Positions 16,952-25,835 of a stretch of 64,000 bases of DNA are shown here, one piece after another. The DNA lies in NCBI GenBank assembly GCA_016714465.1, contig JADKDT010000001.1, forward strand, positions 496,001 to 560,000. The letters are read 5' to 3'. The stretch is from Candidatus Brachythrix odensensis. Lineage in GTDB: Bacteria; Chloroflexota; Anaerolineae; J036; Brachytrichaceae. The notes under the pieces are model-generated. The model was not told the DNA's origin. It made no database searches and was given only the letters and a program-made list of their open reading frames with translations. How positions within the stretch are numbered: position 1 is the stretch's first letter; each line of letters starts with the position of its first letter. The translations under genes and the position numbers were made by a program.

Positions 16952-18391
16952 TCACGCGCCTCCGGCAACGCCCACGGTTCGCGTGCCCTGAAAGAAGTCG
17001 AAGGTCTCGTGGGTGCCTTCCGCGCCGATGCCGCTCAGCCCCCAGGCCGGGCGGGGGGCGAGCGGATGCAGGCCGACCAGGCTCACCCCGTTGATCTTGA
17101 TGTCGCCGGCCCGGATCGCGCGGCCGATGGCACGCGCGCGCGTTTCGTCCGCGCTGAAGACGTAGCCAGCCAGCCCATAGGGCGCCTGATTGGCCAGTCC
17201 GATGGCCTGGGCGTCGGTGTCAAAAGTGTGGACGGCGGCGACCGGGCCGAAGATTTCCTCGAGCGTATCCTCAGGACGACAGCCGTCGATCAGGGTCGGG
17301 GCCAGAAAGAAACCCGGCAGGTCCGGGAGCGGCGTGACTGAGGTCGCAACGCCGCCGCGGGCGACAAGGTCGCCAATCTGGCGGCGAAGCAGAGCGAGAT
17401 GACTGGCGTGGACAATCGGGCCCATGTCAGCCTCGGGCGAGAGCGAATTGGTCAAACGCACGTTCGCGAGGCGCGCCCAGACCCGATCCATCAGCGGGGC
17501 CTTGATCGAGGCGTGCGCGAGCAGGCGGCCCAGGGCCCGGCACCACTGACCGTTCAACGTAATCAGCCCATCTACGACCCCCTGGGCGGCCAGATCGAGA
17601 TCGGCGTCGGCGCGCACGATCATGGGATTGTTGCCGCCCAGTTCGAGTTGGGCCGGTTTGAAGTCGGCGGCGCAGGCGGCGGCGACGGCCCTCCCGCCGC
17701 GCAGTCCGCCAGTGAATGAAACGGCCTTGATCCGCGGATCAGCCACCAGTCGCGCGCCCACATCCCCGCGGCCATGGACAATTTGGAATACGCCCGCGGG
17801 CAAACCGGCCGCTTCGGCCGCGTCGGCGAACAGATCACAGGCCAGCGGGGCGGCCTCGCTGGGCTTGAGGATGGCGACGCAGCCAGCCGCCAGCGCATTG
17901 GCGATCTTGTGGGCGGCCAGCGGGGCGGGCGCGTTCCAGGGCACGATCAGGGCCGCCGGCCCCAACGGGAGCCGCAGCACTTCCACTGCGCCGTGTTTGC
18001 CCGGCAGCGCGCCTGGATTGGCCGCGCGGTCGCGCAGCATGCCGGCCGCGGCCCGGAAGGCAAGGTGACAGATCACGCTGACAAAACGGGTGAAGCGAAT
18101 CGTCACCCCGGTCGTCGATGATTCGAGCTCGGCGATCTCGGACAGGCGCGACGCCATGTGGGCCGCCATTGCCTCCATGGCGGCCAGGCGCGTTTCAATC
18201 GGGCTGCATGACCAGGCTGGAAAGGCCCGATCGGCGGCGGCCAGGGCGCGCTCGACCTCGTGTGGCGCGCTGGCGCGCTGTTGCTGCAGGCGTTCGCCGG
18301 TGTTCGGGCTGTAGATCCAGTCGTCGAGCAAGATGGATGGGACGGCCCGGGCGCCGTCGATGAAATCGATGGGTGTTGCGCGCATGGCCAT
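16952..18391 (-). CDS. NAD(P)-dependent aldehyde dehydrogenase
   Basis: ALDH-superfamily enzyme (479 residues). Seen: cofactor/fold motifs PWNAPAPLAAHKIANALAAGC and LKPSEAAPL, the Rossmann SFTGG, catalytic Glu in QLELGGNNP, catalytic Cys in LNGQWCRALGRLLAH, and the late EEIFGPVAAVHTFD. It oxidises an aldehyde to the acid in the cytoplasm. The exact substrate is open. It is divergent from the MaoC-anmK-murQ genes, with a palindrome in the 135-base gap between start codons. Either of two ATGs two codons apart could be used. Confidence 0.88.
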   Translation of the reverse strand: MAMRATPIDFIDGARAVPSILLDDWIYSPNTGERLQQQRASAPHEVERALAAADRAFPAWSCSPIETRLAAMEAMAAHMASRLSEIAELESSTTGVTIRFTRFVSVICHLAFRAAAGMLRDRAANPGALPGKHGAVEVLRLPLGPAALIVPWNAPAPLAAHKIANALAAGCVAILKPSEAAPLACDLFADAAEAAGLPAGVFQIVHGRGDVGARLVADPRIKAVSFTGGLRGGRAVAAACAADFKPAQLELGGNNPMIVRADADLDLAAQGVVDGLITLNGQWCRALGRLLAHASIKAPLMDRVWARLANVRLTNSLSPEADMGPIVHASHLALLRRQIGDLVARGGVATSVTPLPDLPGFFLAPTLIDGCRPEDTLEEIFGPVAAVHTFDTDAQAIGLANQAPYGLAGYVFSADETRARAIGRAIRAGDIKINGVSLVGLHPLAPRPAWGLSGIGAEGTHETFDFFQGTRTVGVAGGA

Positions 18392-18429
18392 GCAGTCTAC
18401 CCATCCCGCTACAATTCCTGCCCAGAAGG

Positions 18430-18508
18430 CATCCCGAAATCATCTGGCGAGATCACCTTCCCCGCGCGAAGCGCGGGGAAGGTGATCTCGCCGGGGATAT
18501 TTCGGATG
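18430..18508. repeat. Palindrome between divergent genes
   Basis: Core arms GGCGAGATCACCTTCCCCGC (22 bp, perfect) around GAA. Outer arms CATCCcGAAAT/ATTTCGGATG extend it to ~79 bases. Both flanking genes start here (minus start 18391, plus start 18527), so it cannot be a terminator of either; it sits in the 5' leaders, eight bases before the MaoC Shine-Dalgarno. Confidence 0.88.
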
Positions 18509-18526
18509 TCCTCCAGGAGTTCAAAC

Positions 18527-18991
18527 ATGGCATTAAAGGAAAGTCGCGGGCTGTATTTTGAGGAGTTCGTCGTGGGCGAGAAGGTCACCTCGCAGTCGCG
18601 GACGATCACTGAGACCGATGTGGTCATGTTCGCCGGCCTGTCCGGCGACTTCAACGAGATCCATACAAGCGAGGCATTCTCAAAGGGCGAGCGGTTTGGA
18701 AAGCGCATTGCGCATGGCCTGCTCGGGCTGAGTGTCGCCTCTGGCCTGGCTTTTCAGATGGGCTTTCTGGTTGGCACCGTCGAGGTTTTTCGGGCCATCG
18801 AATGGGAGTTCACCGGAGCGATCTTTCTGGGCGACACGATCCGGGTGGTCGCCGAAGTGGCTGAGACGAAGCCGGTGCCGCGCCTGAAGAGCGGCAAGGT
18901 CGTTTTCAAGGTCAGCGTGCTCAACCAGGATGGCCAGCTCGTCCAGCGCGGGATGTGGACGGTTCTGATGAAGATGATGCCGGCGGAGTAA
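18527..18991 (+). CDS. MaoC-like hot-dog dehydratase
   Basis: 154-residue single hot-dog domain. The hydratase-2 motif is present: FAGLSGDFNEIHTSEAF followed by FGKRIAHGLLGLS, giving the catalytic Asp and His. Members hydrate trans-enoyl-CoA to (R)-3-hydroxyacyl-CoA (PhaJ-type) or handle related thioesters. GGAG lies eight bases before the ATG. A longer in-frame extension would run through the palindrome and is rejected. anmK starts seven bases after its stop. Confidence 0.85.
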   Translation: MALKESRGLYFEEFVVGEKVTSQSRTITETDVVMFAGLSGDFNEIHTSEAFSKGERFGKRIAHGLLGLSVASGLAFQMGFLVGTVEVFRAIEWEFTGAIFLGDTIRVVAEVAETKPVPRLKSGKVVFKVSVLNQDGQLVQRGMWTVLMKMMPAE

Positions 18992-18997
18992 CCGCTC

Positions 18998-20179
18998 ATG
19001 ATCATTATTGGATTGATGTCGGGGACATCGGCCGACGGCGTGGATGCCGCCGTGGTCGAGGTTGGCGGGACGCCCAGCGCCGCTCCGTCGTATCGCCTGC
19101 TCGCCCACACCCTCACCCCGCACACCGACGCCCTGCGCGAGGAGATTCTGGCCTGTGTGCGACCCGAGCACGGCACCGTGGACCGGCTGTGCGCGCTTAA
19201 CTTTGAGTTGGGTGAGTCGTTTGCGTTGGCGGCGCTGGACGGCGCGCGGGCGGCCGGCATCCCGCCCGAACGGATCGACCTGATCGGCAGCCATGGCCAG
19301 ACGATGTGGCACATTCCCGGCCACAGCACGCTGCAGATCGCCTCGCCGGCCGTCATCGCCGAGCGCACCGGCGCGACGGTGATCTCGAACTTCCGCGCCC
19401 GCGACATGGCCGCGGGCGGGCAGGGCGCGCCGCTGGTGCCTTATGTGGATGCGCTCCTGCTCCGCCATCCGAGCCTGATCCGGGCCGCCCAGAATATCGG
19501 CGGGATCGCGAATGCGACGTATCTGCCGCCGTTAGACGCGGGATCTTCGGTGGTCTTCGCCTTCGACAGTGGCCCCGGCAATATGCTCATCGACGACGCG
19601 GTCCGGCGCGCGACGGATGGGGCGATGCAATACGACGATGGCGGCGCGCTCGCCGCCCAGGGCCGGGTGGATGGCAGCCTGCTCGAGGAGTTGATGGAGC
19701 ACCCCTTTCTGCGCGCGCCGCCACCGAAGACGACCGGGCGCGAAGTGTTCGGGGCCCAGTTCGGCGAAGGGCTGTGGGCGAGCGGCCTTGCGCGCGGGCT
19801 AAGACCGTTGGATATCGTCGCGACCTCGACCGCATTCACAGCCATGTCAATCGCGGTCGCCTATCGCGACTTCCTGCCGGCCATGCCCGATGAGGTGCTG
19901 GTGTCGGGCGGCGGCGCGCTCAACCCAACGTTGCTGCGGATGCTGGAGCGGCAGCTCAATGACTTCGCCCCGGCCGGGCGCGTAGTCCGGGTGATGCGCT
20001 CGGACGCGGCTGGGATCCCGGTGCTGGCCAAAGAGGCCTTTGCCTTCGCCATTCTGGCCGATCAAACCTGGCGTGGCCGGCCGGGCAATCTGACAGCGGC
20101 GACCGGCGCGCGCGCGCCGGTGATCCTGGGCGACATCACGCCGGGCCTGCGCTTCCCGTATCCTCTACCATCCCCATGA
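18998..20179 (+). CDS. anmK: Anhydro-N-acetylmuramic acid kinase
   Basis: Starts with the family signature GLMSGTSADGVDAAVVEV, followed by IGSHGQTMWHIPG, ISNFRARDMAAGGQGAPLVPY, AQNIGGIANATYLPP and the late LVSGGGALNPTLLRML. It cleaves and phosphorylates 1,6-anhydro-MurNAc to MurNAc-6-phosphate, which MurQ (next gene, 4-base ATGA overlap) turns into GlcNAc-6-phosphate. The pair therefore recycles peptidoglycan fragments. Size 393 is typical. No anhydro-MurNAc transporter or NagZ is adjacent. Confidence 0.95.
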   Translation: MIIIGLMSGTSADGVDAAVVEVGGTPSAAPSYRLLAHTLTPHTDALREEILACVRPEHGTVDRLCALNFELGESFALAALDGARAAGIPPERIDLIGSHGQTMWHIPGHSTLQIASPAVIAERTGATVISNFRARDMAAGGQGAPLVPYVDALLLRHPSLIRAAQNIGGIANATYLPPLDAGSSVVFAFDSGPGNMLIDDAVRRATDGAMQYDDGGALAAQGRVDGSLLEELMEHPFLRAPPPKTTGREVFGAQFGEGLWASGLARGLRPLDIVATSTAFTAMSIAVAYRDFLPAMPDEVLVSGGGALNPTLLRMLERQLNDFAPAGRVVRVMRSDAAGIPVLAKEAFAFAILADQTWRGRPGNLTAATGARAPVILGDITPGLRFPYPLPSP

Positions 20180-21075
20180 CTCAGCCGCTTCCGCTCACCG
20201 AGACCCGCAACCCGAACACATCTGACATCGACGCGCTGTCGGCGCTCGAGATCCTGCGCCGAATCAACGCTGAGGACCAGAAGGTGCCGAATGCCGTCGC
20301 CGCCGCAATCCCCGATATCGCTCGGCTGGTGGATGGGCTTGTCGACCGGATGCGCCAGGGGGGGCGGCTGATCTATACCGGCGCCGGCACGTCCGGGCGG
20401 CTGGCTGTCGTTGATGCGAGTGAGATGCCCCCGACCTTCAGTGTCCCGCCCAGCCTGGTGGTTGGTCTGATCGCGGGCGGGCAGGGGGCGATGTTCAAGT
20501 CGCTGGAAGGGGCCGAAGATGATCCCGATCTGGGCCGGTCCGACATCGCCGCGCTCAACGTCGATGCGCGCGACACGATTGTCGGGATCGCCGCCAGCGC
20601 CCGCACACCTTACGTTGTGGGTTCTCTCAACGAGGCGCGTGCCCGTGGCGCGCTGACGGCCAGCCTGTGCTGCTCGGCCCCGCCGTCCACCGTCCACGAC
20701 GCGGCCGAGATCCAGATCAGCCTGCTGACAGGCCCGGAAGTCGTGACGGGCTCGACCCGGATGAAGGCCGGCACGGCGACCAAGCTCGCCCTCAACATGA
20801 TCACGACGACGGCGATGATCCGGCTGGGCAAGACCTATGGCAACCTGATGGTCGATCTGCAGGCCTCGAACGTCAAGCTGCGCGACCGGGCCCGCCGCAT
20901 CGTTGAAGCCATCACCGGGCTGCCGCGCGAGGAGGCCCAGCGCCTGCTCGAGGAATGCGGGGACGCCAAGACCGCGATTGTGGCCGGCCTGCGCGGCTGC
21001 GACTGCGCCGAGGCCCGCGCGCGGCTGGCGGCCGCCGGCGGCCAGGTGCGCGGGGCGATCCACGCTAAGCGCTAA
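20176..21075 (+). CDS. murQ: N-acetylmuramic acid 6-phosphate etherase
   Basis: SIS-domain etherase that removes D-lactate from MurNAc-6-phosphate. Motifs: TETRNPNTSDID at the N-terminus, LIYTGAGTSGRLAVVDASE (sugar-phosphate loop), LEGAEDDPDLG, VVGSLNEARARGA and the C-terminal VTGSTRMKAGTATKLALNM. 299 residues, as expected. Overlaps anmK by four bases, so the two are translationally coupled. Transcription probably stops or pauses at the palindrome eight bases downstream. Confidence 0.95.
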   Translation: MTQPLPLTETRNPNTSDIDALSALEILRRINAEDQKVPNAVAAAIPDIARLVDGLVDRMRQGGRLIYTGAGTSGRLAVVDASEMPPTFSVPPSLVVGLIAGGQGAMFKSLEGAEDDPDLGRSDIAALNVDARDTIVGIAASARTPYVVGSLNEARARGALTASLCCSAPPSTVHDAAEIQISLLTGPEVVTGSTRMKAGTATKLALNMITTTAMIRLGKTYGNLMVDLQASNVKLRDRARRIVEAITGLPREEAQRLLEECGDAKTAIVAGLRGCDCAEARARLAAAGGQVRGAIHAKR

Positions 21076-21083
21076 CCAATCCA

Positions 21084-21135
21084 GTTTTCGAGACGATATT
21101 CCCCGGCCTCGCCGGGGGATATCGTCTCGAAAAAC
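21084..21135. repeat. Intergenic palindrome before a LAL regulator
   Basis: Arms GTTTTCGAGACGATATTCCC.../inverse with a CCCCGGC-ctc-GCCGGGG tip. It ends seven bases before the GTG start of the next gene. Confidence 0.88.
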
Positions 21136-21142
21136 AGGTTCC

Positions 21143-23890
21143 GTGTCCACGCCCGTCCTCGCTACCAAGCTCTATGTCCCCCCGCCCCGGCCGGGGGCGG
21201 TACTGCGTCCGCGGTTGATCGAGCAGCTCAATGCCGGTCTCGTGGCGGGGCGCAGGCTGATTCTTGTCTCGGCATCCGCCGGATTCGGGAAAACCAGCCT
21301 GGTCAGCGAGTGGATCGCCGACTGCGGCCGCCCAGCCGCCTGGCTGTCCCTGGACGAAGGGGATAGCGATCCAGCCTGCTTCCTGGCCCATCTCGGCGCG
21401 TCTCTGCAGACCCTCGTCCTGACAAACAAGGATGGCACGCCGGCGCGTATCGGCGCGGGCGTGCTGGGCGCGCTTCAAACTCCGCAAGCGCCGCCGATCA
21501 CGTCGGTTCTAACGACTCTATTGAATGAGATCGCCCTTGTCGCGGGCGATTTCATCCTCGTCCTGGACGACTATCACCGGGTTGAATCCAACGCGGTGGA
21601 CGGCGCTCTGGCTTTTCTGCTTGAGCATCAGCCGCCGCAGATGCGCCTGGTCATCACGACCCGCGAGGATCCCCAGCTTCCCCTGGCCCGCCTGCGGGCG
21701 CGGGGCCAATTGATCGAACTGCGCGCCGTCGACTTGCGCTTCACCCCGCTGGAAGCGGCGGAATTCCTGAATCAGGCAATGGGACTGCGGCTCTCCGCGG
21801 ATGATGTTGCCGCGCTGGAGACGCGTACCGAAGGCTGGATCACCGGGCTGCAACTAGCCGCCCTGGCCTTGCAGGGCTCCGTTTGGGCGCTGGGCGCCTC
21901 AGACCCTTCCGGCTTCATCCAAGCCTTTACCGGCAGCCATCGTTTCGTGCTCGATTACCTGGTTGAGGAAGTGCTGCAGCGACAGCCGGAACACATCCGA
22001 AACTTTCTGCTGCAGACAGCCATGCTCGAGCGTCTGTGCGGCCCGCTCTGCGATGCTGTTACCGAGAGCGCGGACGGCACGGCGATGCTGGATACTCTGG
22101 AGCGCGCCAATCTGTTCATCGTGCCGCTCGACAACCAGCGTCAGTGGTACCGCTATCACCATCTCTTTGCGGAGGTCCTCCTCGCCTATTCCGAGAAGGA
22201 ATTGCCTGGCCAGATCCCGCGCCTGCGCGGGCGGGCCAGCGTGTGGTGCGCCCAAAATAACCTGCCTGCCGACGCAATCCAGTATGCGCTGGCTGCCCCT
22301 GACTTCGAGCGCGCCGCGGAGCTGATCGAGAAGGCCTACACGGCCATGGATGCGAACCTGCAATCGGCGCTGTGGCTGGGCTGGGCGAAGAAACTGCCGG
22401 CCGAAATCGTCCGCCAGCGGCCGGTGCTTTGCGTTGACTATGCCTGGGCACTCTCGGACAGCGGCGAGCACGAGGCCAGCGCGTCCTGGCTGCGGGCCGC
22501 CGAGCAGCGGCTGGAGGGCCCTGCGGAGGGGATGAGGGTGGCCGATGCCGAGAAGTTTCGCGCGTTGCCGGCCAGGATCGCGCTCGTCCATGCCACTCAA
22601 GCCCAGGTTGCGGGTGATGTCGAGGCGACGGCGACCTACGCTGCGCTCGCGCTCGAGCGCAGCCCCGCGGCGGATTCCCACCACCACGCCCTGGCAGCCG
22701 TGACCCTGGGAATGGCCTACTGGTCGCGCGGCGACCTGGGTGGGGCCGAGCGAGCGCTAACGATCTGGATCAACTACTGTCAGCGGGCCGGCAAGGTTGC
22801 ATACACCATCGTCACCGGTGATTTCCTGGCGGGCATCATCGCGGCGCAGGGGCGTCTGCGCGACGCGGAGAAGATCTATGGGCAGGCCATCGCGCTTGCC
22901 ATGGCGCATGACCCGGCAGCGCGGCATGTGGCGGCCGGCCCGTATCTCGGGTTGGGGCTGCTCCATTTCGAGCGCGGAGCAGGACCGCCATCTGATGCGT
23001 GCTTCGGCAAGAGCGTGGAAATGGGCGAGCAGTCACTGCCCGATTGGCCCTGCCGCTGGCGCCTGGCGCAAGCGCGACTGTGCGCGTCAAAGGGCGACCT
23101 GGGCGCCGCGCTTGCGCTCCTGGAGCAGGCCCGGCATCTGCATATCAAAACGACGGCGCCGGACTTTCAGCCGATTGAAGCGCTGAAGGCGAGGATTCAT
23201 CTCCGGCAGGGACGGTTGCCCGAAGCCCTGGCCTGGGCCCGCGAGCGCGGTCTGTCCGCCGATGACGATCTCAGCTACGTGACCGAGTTCGAGCATGTGA
23301 CGCTGGCCCGAGTGTTGATCGCCCAGCACAGAGACGATCCGCGGGCGGGTTCCATTGATCCGGCAATCGCGTTGCTGCGTCGACTTCTGCAGGCGGCCGA
23401 GACGGTCCGGCGGATGGGCAGTGTGATAGAAATCCTGGTGACGCAAGCCCTCGCCTTGCAGGCGCAGGGGGATGGCGCCCGGGCGATCGCGTCCCTGGAG
23501 CGCGCCCTGAGCCTGGCCGAGCCCGAGGGCTATGTCCGCGTCTTTGTCGACGAAGGCGCGCCAATGGCCCGACTCCTGGCTGAAGCGGCCACCCGCGGCG
23601 TGATGGGCGACTATGCGGGCAAATTGATCGCGGCGTTTCAGACCGTTGCGCCGGCGAGCACGGGCGAATCTGATCCGCCCCGGCCCCCAACGCTTATCGA
23701 ACCCCTGAGCGCTCGCGAGTTGGAGGTGCTGCAACTCATCGCTCAGGGATACTCGAATCGCGATATTGGCGCGCGGCTCTTCCTGGCGGTGAACACGGTC
23801 AAGGGCTACAACCAGAAGCTCTTTGACAAGCTTCAGGTCCAAAGCCGAACCGAGGCGATCGCCCGCGCCCGCGCGCTGGGCTTGTTGTAG
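21143..23890 (+). CDS. LuxR-family ATP-dependent (MalT/LAL-type) transcriptional regulator
   Basis: 915 residues with the full LAL layout. An N-terminal P-loop ATPase shows LVSASAGFGKTSLVSEW (Walker A, ~45) and DFILVLDDYHRVE (Walker B, ~140). A long helical TPR-like arm (~380-830) and a C-terminal LuxR helix-turn-helix (LSARELEVLQLIAQGYSNRDI) follow. Such regulators bind an inducer and ATP, oligomerise and activate a few promoters. The GTG at 21143 starts the usual STPVLATKLYVPPPRP; the upstream open frame runs through a palindrome and into murQ. The likely target is the next promoter, where GGCGGTACT/AGTACCGCC inverted repeats occur (24407-24440). Confidence 0.9.
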   Translation: MSTPVLATKLYVPPPRPGAVLRPRLIEQLNAGLVAGRRLILVSASAGFGKTSLVSEWIADCGRPAAWLSLDEGDSDPACFLAHLGASLQTLVLTNKDGTPARIGAGVLGALQTPQAPPITSVLTTLLNEIALVAGDFILVLDDYHRVESNAVDGALAFLLEHQPPQMRLVITTREDPQLPLARLRARGQLIELRAVDLRFTPLEAAEFLNQAMGLRLSADDVAALETRTEGWITGLQLAALALQGSVWALGASDPSGFIQAFTGSHRFVLDYLVEEVLQRQPEHIRNFLLQTAMLERLCGPLCDAVTESADGTAMLDTLERANLFIVPLDNQRQWYRYHHLFAEVLLAYSEKELPGQIPRLRGRASVWCAQNNLPADAIQYALAAPDFERAAELIEKAYTAMDANLQSALWLGWAKKLPAEIVRQRPVLCVDYAWALSDSGEHEASASWLRAAEQRLEGPAEGMRVADAEKFRALPARIALVHATQAQVAGDVEATATYAALALERSPAADSHHHALAAVTLGMAYWSRGDLGGAERALTIWINYCQRAGKVAYTIVTGDFLAGIIAAQGRLRDAEKIYGQAIALAMAHDPAARHVAAGPYLGLGLLHFERGAGPPSDACFGKSVEMGEQSLPDWPCRWRLAQARLCASKGDLGAALALLEQARHLHIKTTAPDFQPIEALKARIHLRQGRLPEALAWARERGLSADDDLSYVTEFEHVTLARVLIAQHRDDPRAGSIDPAIALLRRLLQAAETVRRMGSVIEILVTQALALQAQGDGARAIASLERALSLAEPEGYVRVFVDEGAPMARLLAEAATRGVMGDYAGKLIAAFQTVAPASTGESDPPRPPTLIEPLSARELEVLQLIAQGYSNRDIGARLFLAVNTVKGYNQKLFDKLQVQSRTEAIARARALGLL

Positions 23891-23920
23891 CTCATACGAT
23901 CGGTGTTCCTCATATGGATT

Positions 23921-24350
23921 GATCGGGAGTGGCATCCCCCACCCCGGGGTACGCCCTATGGCATTAAGTGAAGGGGGCCATCACCACAAACGATGTACAG
24001 CGCAGCCGTGTTTGATTGCGTGATCACAGTCAAACTGGCGATGACACGATGTCGAAACCAGGCCCTGAAAGGGCCACATGAGATAGCCCAGGGCGAAGCC
24101 CTGGGTCACGGCACCATGCATAGGAGGAGTCCTGAAAGGGCGAAATTGGTAATGGATCAGTTGGCAGACCTGGCGGGTCGTCAGTCCTTCCGTGCCATGC
24201 CGCCCTTTCAGGGCGGGAATCGTGCGGGCGTCGGTTTCCCAGGGCGAAGCCCTGGCTATCTCATTCGGCCCCTTCGGGGCCGGCCCGGGAATACGTGCTT
24301 AACTTAATACCATTGGCCCTCCGCCGGGGCGGGGGATGTCACTCCCGACC
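23921..24350. repeat. Palindrome split by an insertion carrying REP-like repeats
   Basis: Left arm 23921-23970 (GATCGGGAGTGGCATCCCCC ... CTATGGCATTAAGTG) and right arm 24297-24350 are inverse copies with a few mismatches. Together they resemble one intergenic palindrome whose tip was opened. The ~330 bases between contain CAGGGCGAAGCCCTGG twice (about 24089-24104 and 24240-24255) and CCTGAAAGGGC, elements known as dispersed extragenic repeats in many environmental bacteria. No gene is seen in this stretch. Confidence 0.65.
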
Positions 24351-24397
24351 TGTTTTTGTCGGCGCCTGATCGCTCTTCTTCCCTCCCCGCCAAAACA

Positions 24398-24440
24398 GTA
24401 CTCCAAGGCGGTACTTTGGTGTCTATGCGCTAGTACCGCC
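24398..24440. promoter_or_regulatory. Candidate operator: GTACT inverted repeats
   Basis: AGTAC-N9-GTACT at 24398-24415 overlaps GGCGGTACT (24407-24415), which is perfectly repeated in inverse as AGTACCGCC at 24432-24440. The sites lie 70-115 bases before a small gene and after a LAL regulator gene, the usual place for the regulator's own binding sites. The link to that regulator is inference. Confidence 0.4.
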
Positions 24441-24512
24441 GGGCAGCTACATTCCTTGTGACTCAAACAGGTGGCGCGACCGGCAGTCGCCGGCCACAAC
24501 AGGAAGATGGCG

Positions 24513-24770
24513 ATGTCAAGCGAACCCGCGCAAGCTCCCGCCTCAGATCAGGGAGTGGCCTACCAGATCAGGCTCAAGGGCCATCTGAGTGCTCAGTGGG
24601 CCGTCCGATTTGGCGGTCTGAGCATCGCGCTCGAAGACAACGGCGACACGTTGCTGACGAGCCCGGTGATTGACCAGGCCGCGCTACATGGCCTGCTGAG
24701 AACCATCCGCGACCTGGGGTTGCCGCTGGTCTCGGTCAATCCTGTCGAACCTGGACCATCCGTAAAGTGA
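24513..24770 (+). CDS. Small conserved protein of unknown function
   Basis: 85 residues with no signal or membrane segment. The core YQIRLKGHLSAQWAVRFGGL then LTSPVIDQAALHGLLRTIRDLGLPLVSV looks like a short conserved protein I have seen annotated only as hypothetical in Chloroflexota and actinobacterial genomes, often beside regulators or oxidoreductases. AGGA lies eight bases before the ATG at 24513, which is preferred to the ATG six bases earlier. It sits under a putative operator and before an MDR oxidoreductase. I do not assign a function. Confidence 0.7.
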   Translation: MSSEPAQAPASDQGVAYQIRLKGHLSAQWAVRFGGLSIALEDNGDTLLTSPVIDQAALHGLLRTIRDLGLPLVSVNPVEPGPSVK

Positions 24771-24772
24771 CG

Positions 24773-24819
24773 GGCGAGATCTCAATCCCCGCGCGGAGCG
24801 CGGGGATTGAGATCTCGCC
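24773..24819. repeat. Palindrome abutting a Shine-Dalgarno
   Basis: Perfect 22-bp arms GGCGAGATCTCAATCCCCGC.. around GGA. The right arm ends exactly at the base before the GGAGGA Shine-Dalgarno (24820-24825) of the next gene. Confidence 0.9.
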
Positions 24820-24831
24820 GGAGGACTCATC

Positions 24832-25782
24832 ATGAAAGCGGCAATCTATACAAAATTCGGACCACCCGATGTGCTTCATCTTCAAGAAGTGGACAAACCC
24901 GCACCGAAGGCGAATGAGGTGCTGATCAAGATCCATGCGACAAGCGTTGTCAAGGAGGATCCTGACATGCGGGCTTCCCCCGGTTTCAACGGTCTTCTCA
25001 GCCCTCGACATGCGATCCTGGGTCAGGAGCTGGCCGGCGAGATCGCGTCCGTCGGCGCAGCCGTGACCCGATTCAAGCCGGGCGACCAGGTGTATGGCAT
25101 CGACCAGTTTGGCGCGTATGCCGAATACAAGCGCATGCCCGAAAACGGGGCGCTGGCCAGGAAACCGGCCAATCTCACCTACGCCGAAGCCGCCAGCATC
25201 CCGAATGGGGCCCTTACTGCGCTGCCCTATTTGAGGGACCAGGGCAAGGTCCGGTCTGGCCAAACCGTGCTGATCTACGGCGCTTCCGGATCGGTGGGCG
25301 CCGCGGCCGTCCAGCTTGCCAGGTATTACGGCGCCGCGGTCACCGCGGTATGCAGCACGGCCAACCTGGCATGGGTGAAGGCCCTGGGCGCGGATGAGGT
25401 GATTGACTACACCCGGGAGGACTTCGCCAAGAACGGCAAGGCCTACGACATCATCTTCGACACGGTGGGCAAGCGTTCGTTTGCCGACTGCAGAGGCGCG
25501 CTGACGGACACCGGCATCGTTCTGGCGACTGTCCCCTCGCCCGCGACGATGCTTCACGCGTTGGTGACGGCCAGGGGCGGCGGCAAGAAGGTGAAGTTCG
25601 CGGCGACGGGGTTGCGGTCCGCAAGCGCGAAGGCCAGGGACCTTGTCTTCCTCACCGAACTGATTGAGGCCGGCAAGCTGAAGGCCGTCATCGACCGATC
25701 CTATCCGCTCGGGCAGATCGCCGACGCGCACCGGTATGTCGCGCAAGGGCACAAGCGGGGGAATGTGGTGATCACTGTCTAG
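24832..25782 (+). CDS. Zinc-independent MDR oxidoreductase (quinone oxidoreductase-like)
   Basis: Medium-chain dehydrogenase/reductase of 316 residues. N-terminal GroES-like fold (MKAAIYTKFGPPDVLHLQEV, ILGQELAGEIASVG) and Rossmann domain with VLIYGASGSVGAAAVQLA. Catalytic and structural zinc cysteines are absent, as in quinone oxidoreductases and enoyl reductases. It would use NADPH to reduce a quinone or an alpha,beta-unsaturated carbonyl; the substrate is unknown. Strong GGAGGA six bases before the ATG. Confidence 0.88.
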   Translation: MKAAIYTKFGPPDVLHLQEVDKPAPKANEVLIKIHATSVVKEDPDMRASPGFNGLLSPRHAILGQELAGEIASVGAAVTRFKPGDQVYGIDQFGAYAEYKRMPENGALARKPANLTYAEAASIPNGALTALPYLRDQGKVRSGQTVLIYGASGSVGAAAVQLARYYGAAVTAVCSTANLAWVKALGADEVIDYTREDFAKNGKAYDIIFDTVGKRSFADCRGALTDTGIVLATVPSPATMLHALVTARGGGKKVKFAATGLRSASAKARDLVFLTELIEAGKLKAVIDRSYPLGQIADAHRYVAQGHKRGNVVITV

Positions 25783-25790
25783 GACCATTC

Positions 25791-25835
25791 GGCGCGACCA
25801 CGAACCCGCGCGAAGCGCGGGTTCGTGGTCGCGCC
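25791..25835. repeat. Intergenic palindrome (21-bp perfect arms)
   Basis: GGCGCGACCACGAACCCGCG.. with GAA loop, between two same-strand genes and 10 bases before the next Shine-Dalgarno (GGGAGG). Confidence 0.9.

Noticed and set aside
20903..21142. In-frame upstream extension of the LAL regulator
   Set aside because: It overlaps murQ in another frame and includes a palindrome; GTG 21143 starts the usual N-terminal pattern.
23921..24350. CRISPR array from the repeated GC-rich units
   Set aside because: The units are palindromic and irregularly spaced with no uniform spacers, and no cas gene is nearby.
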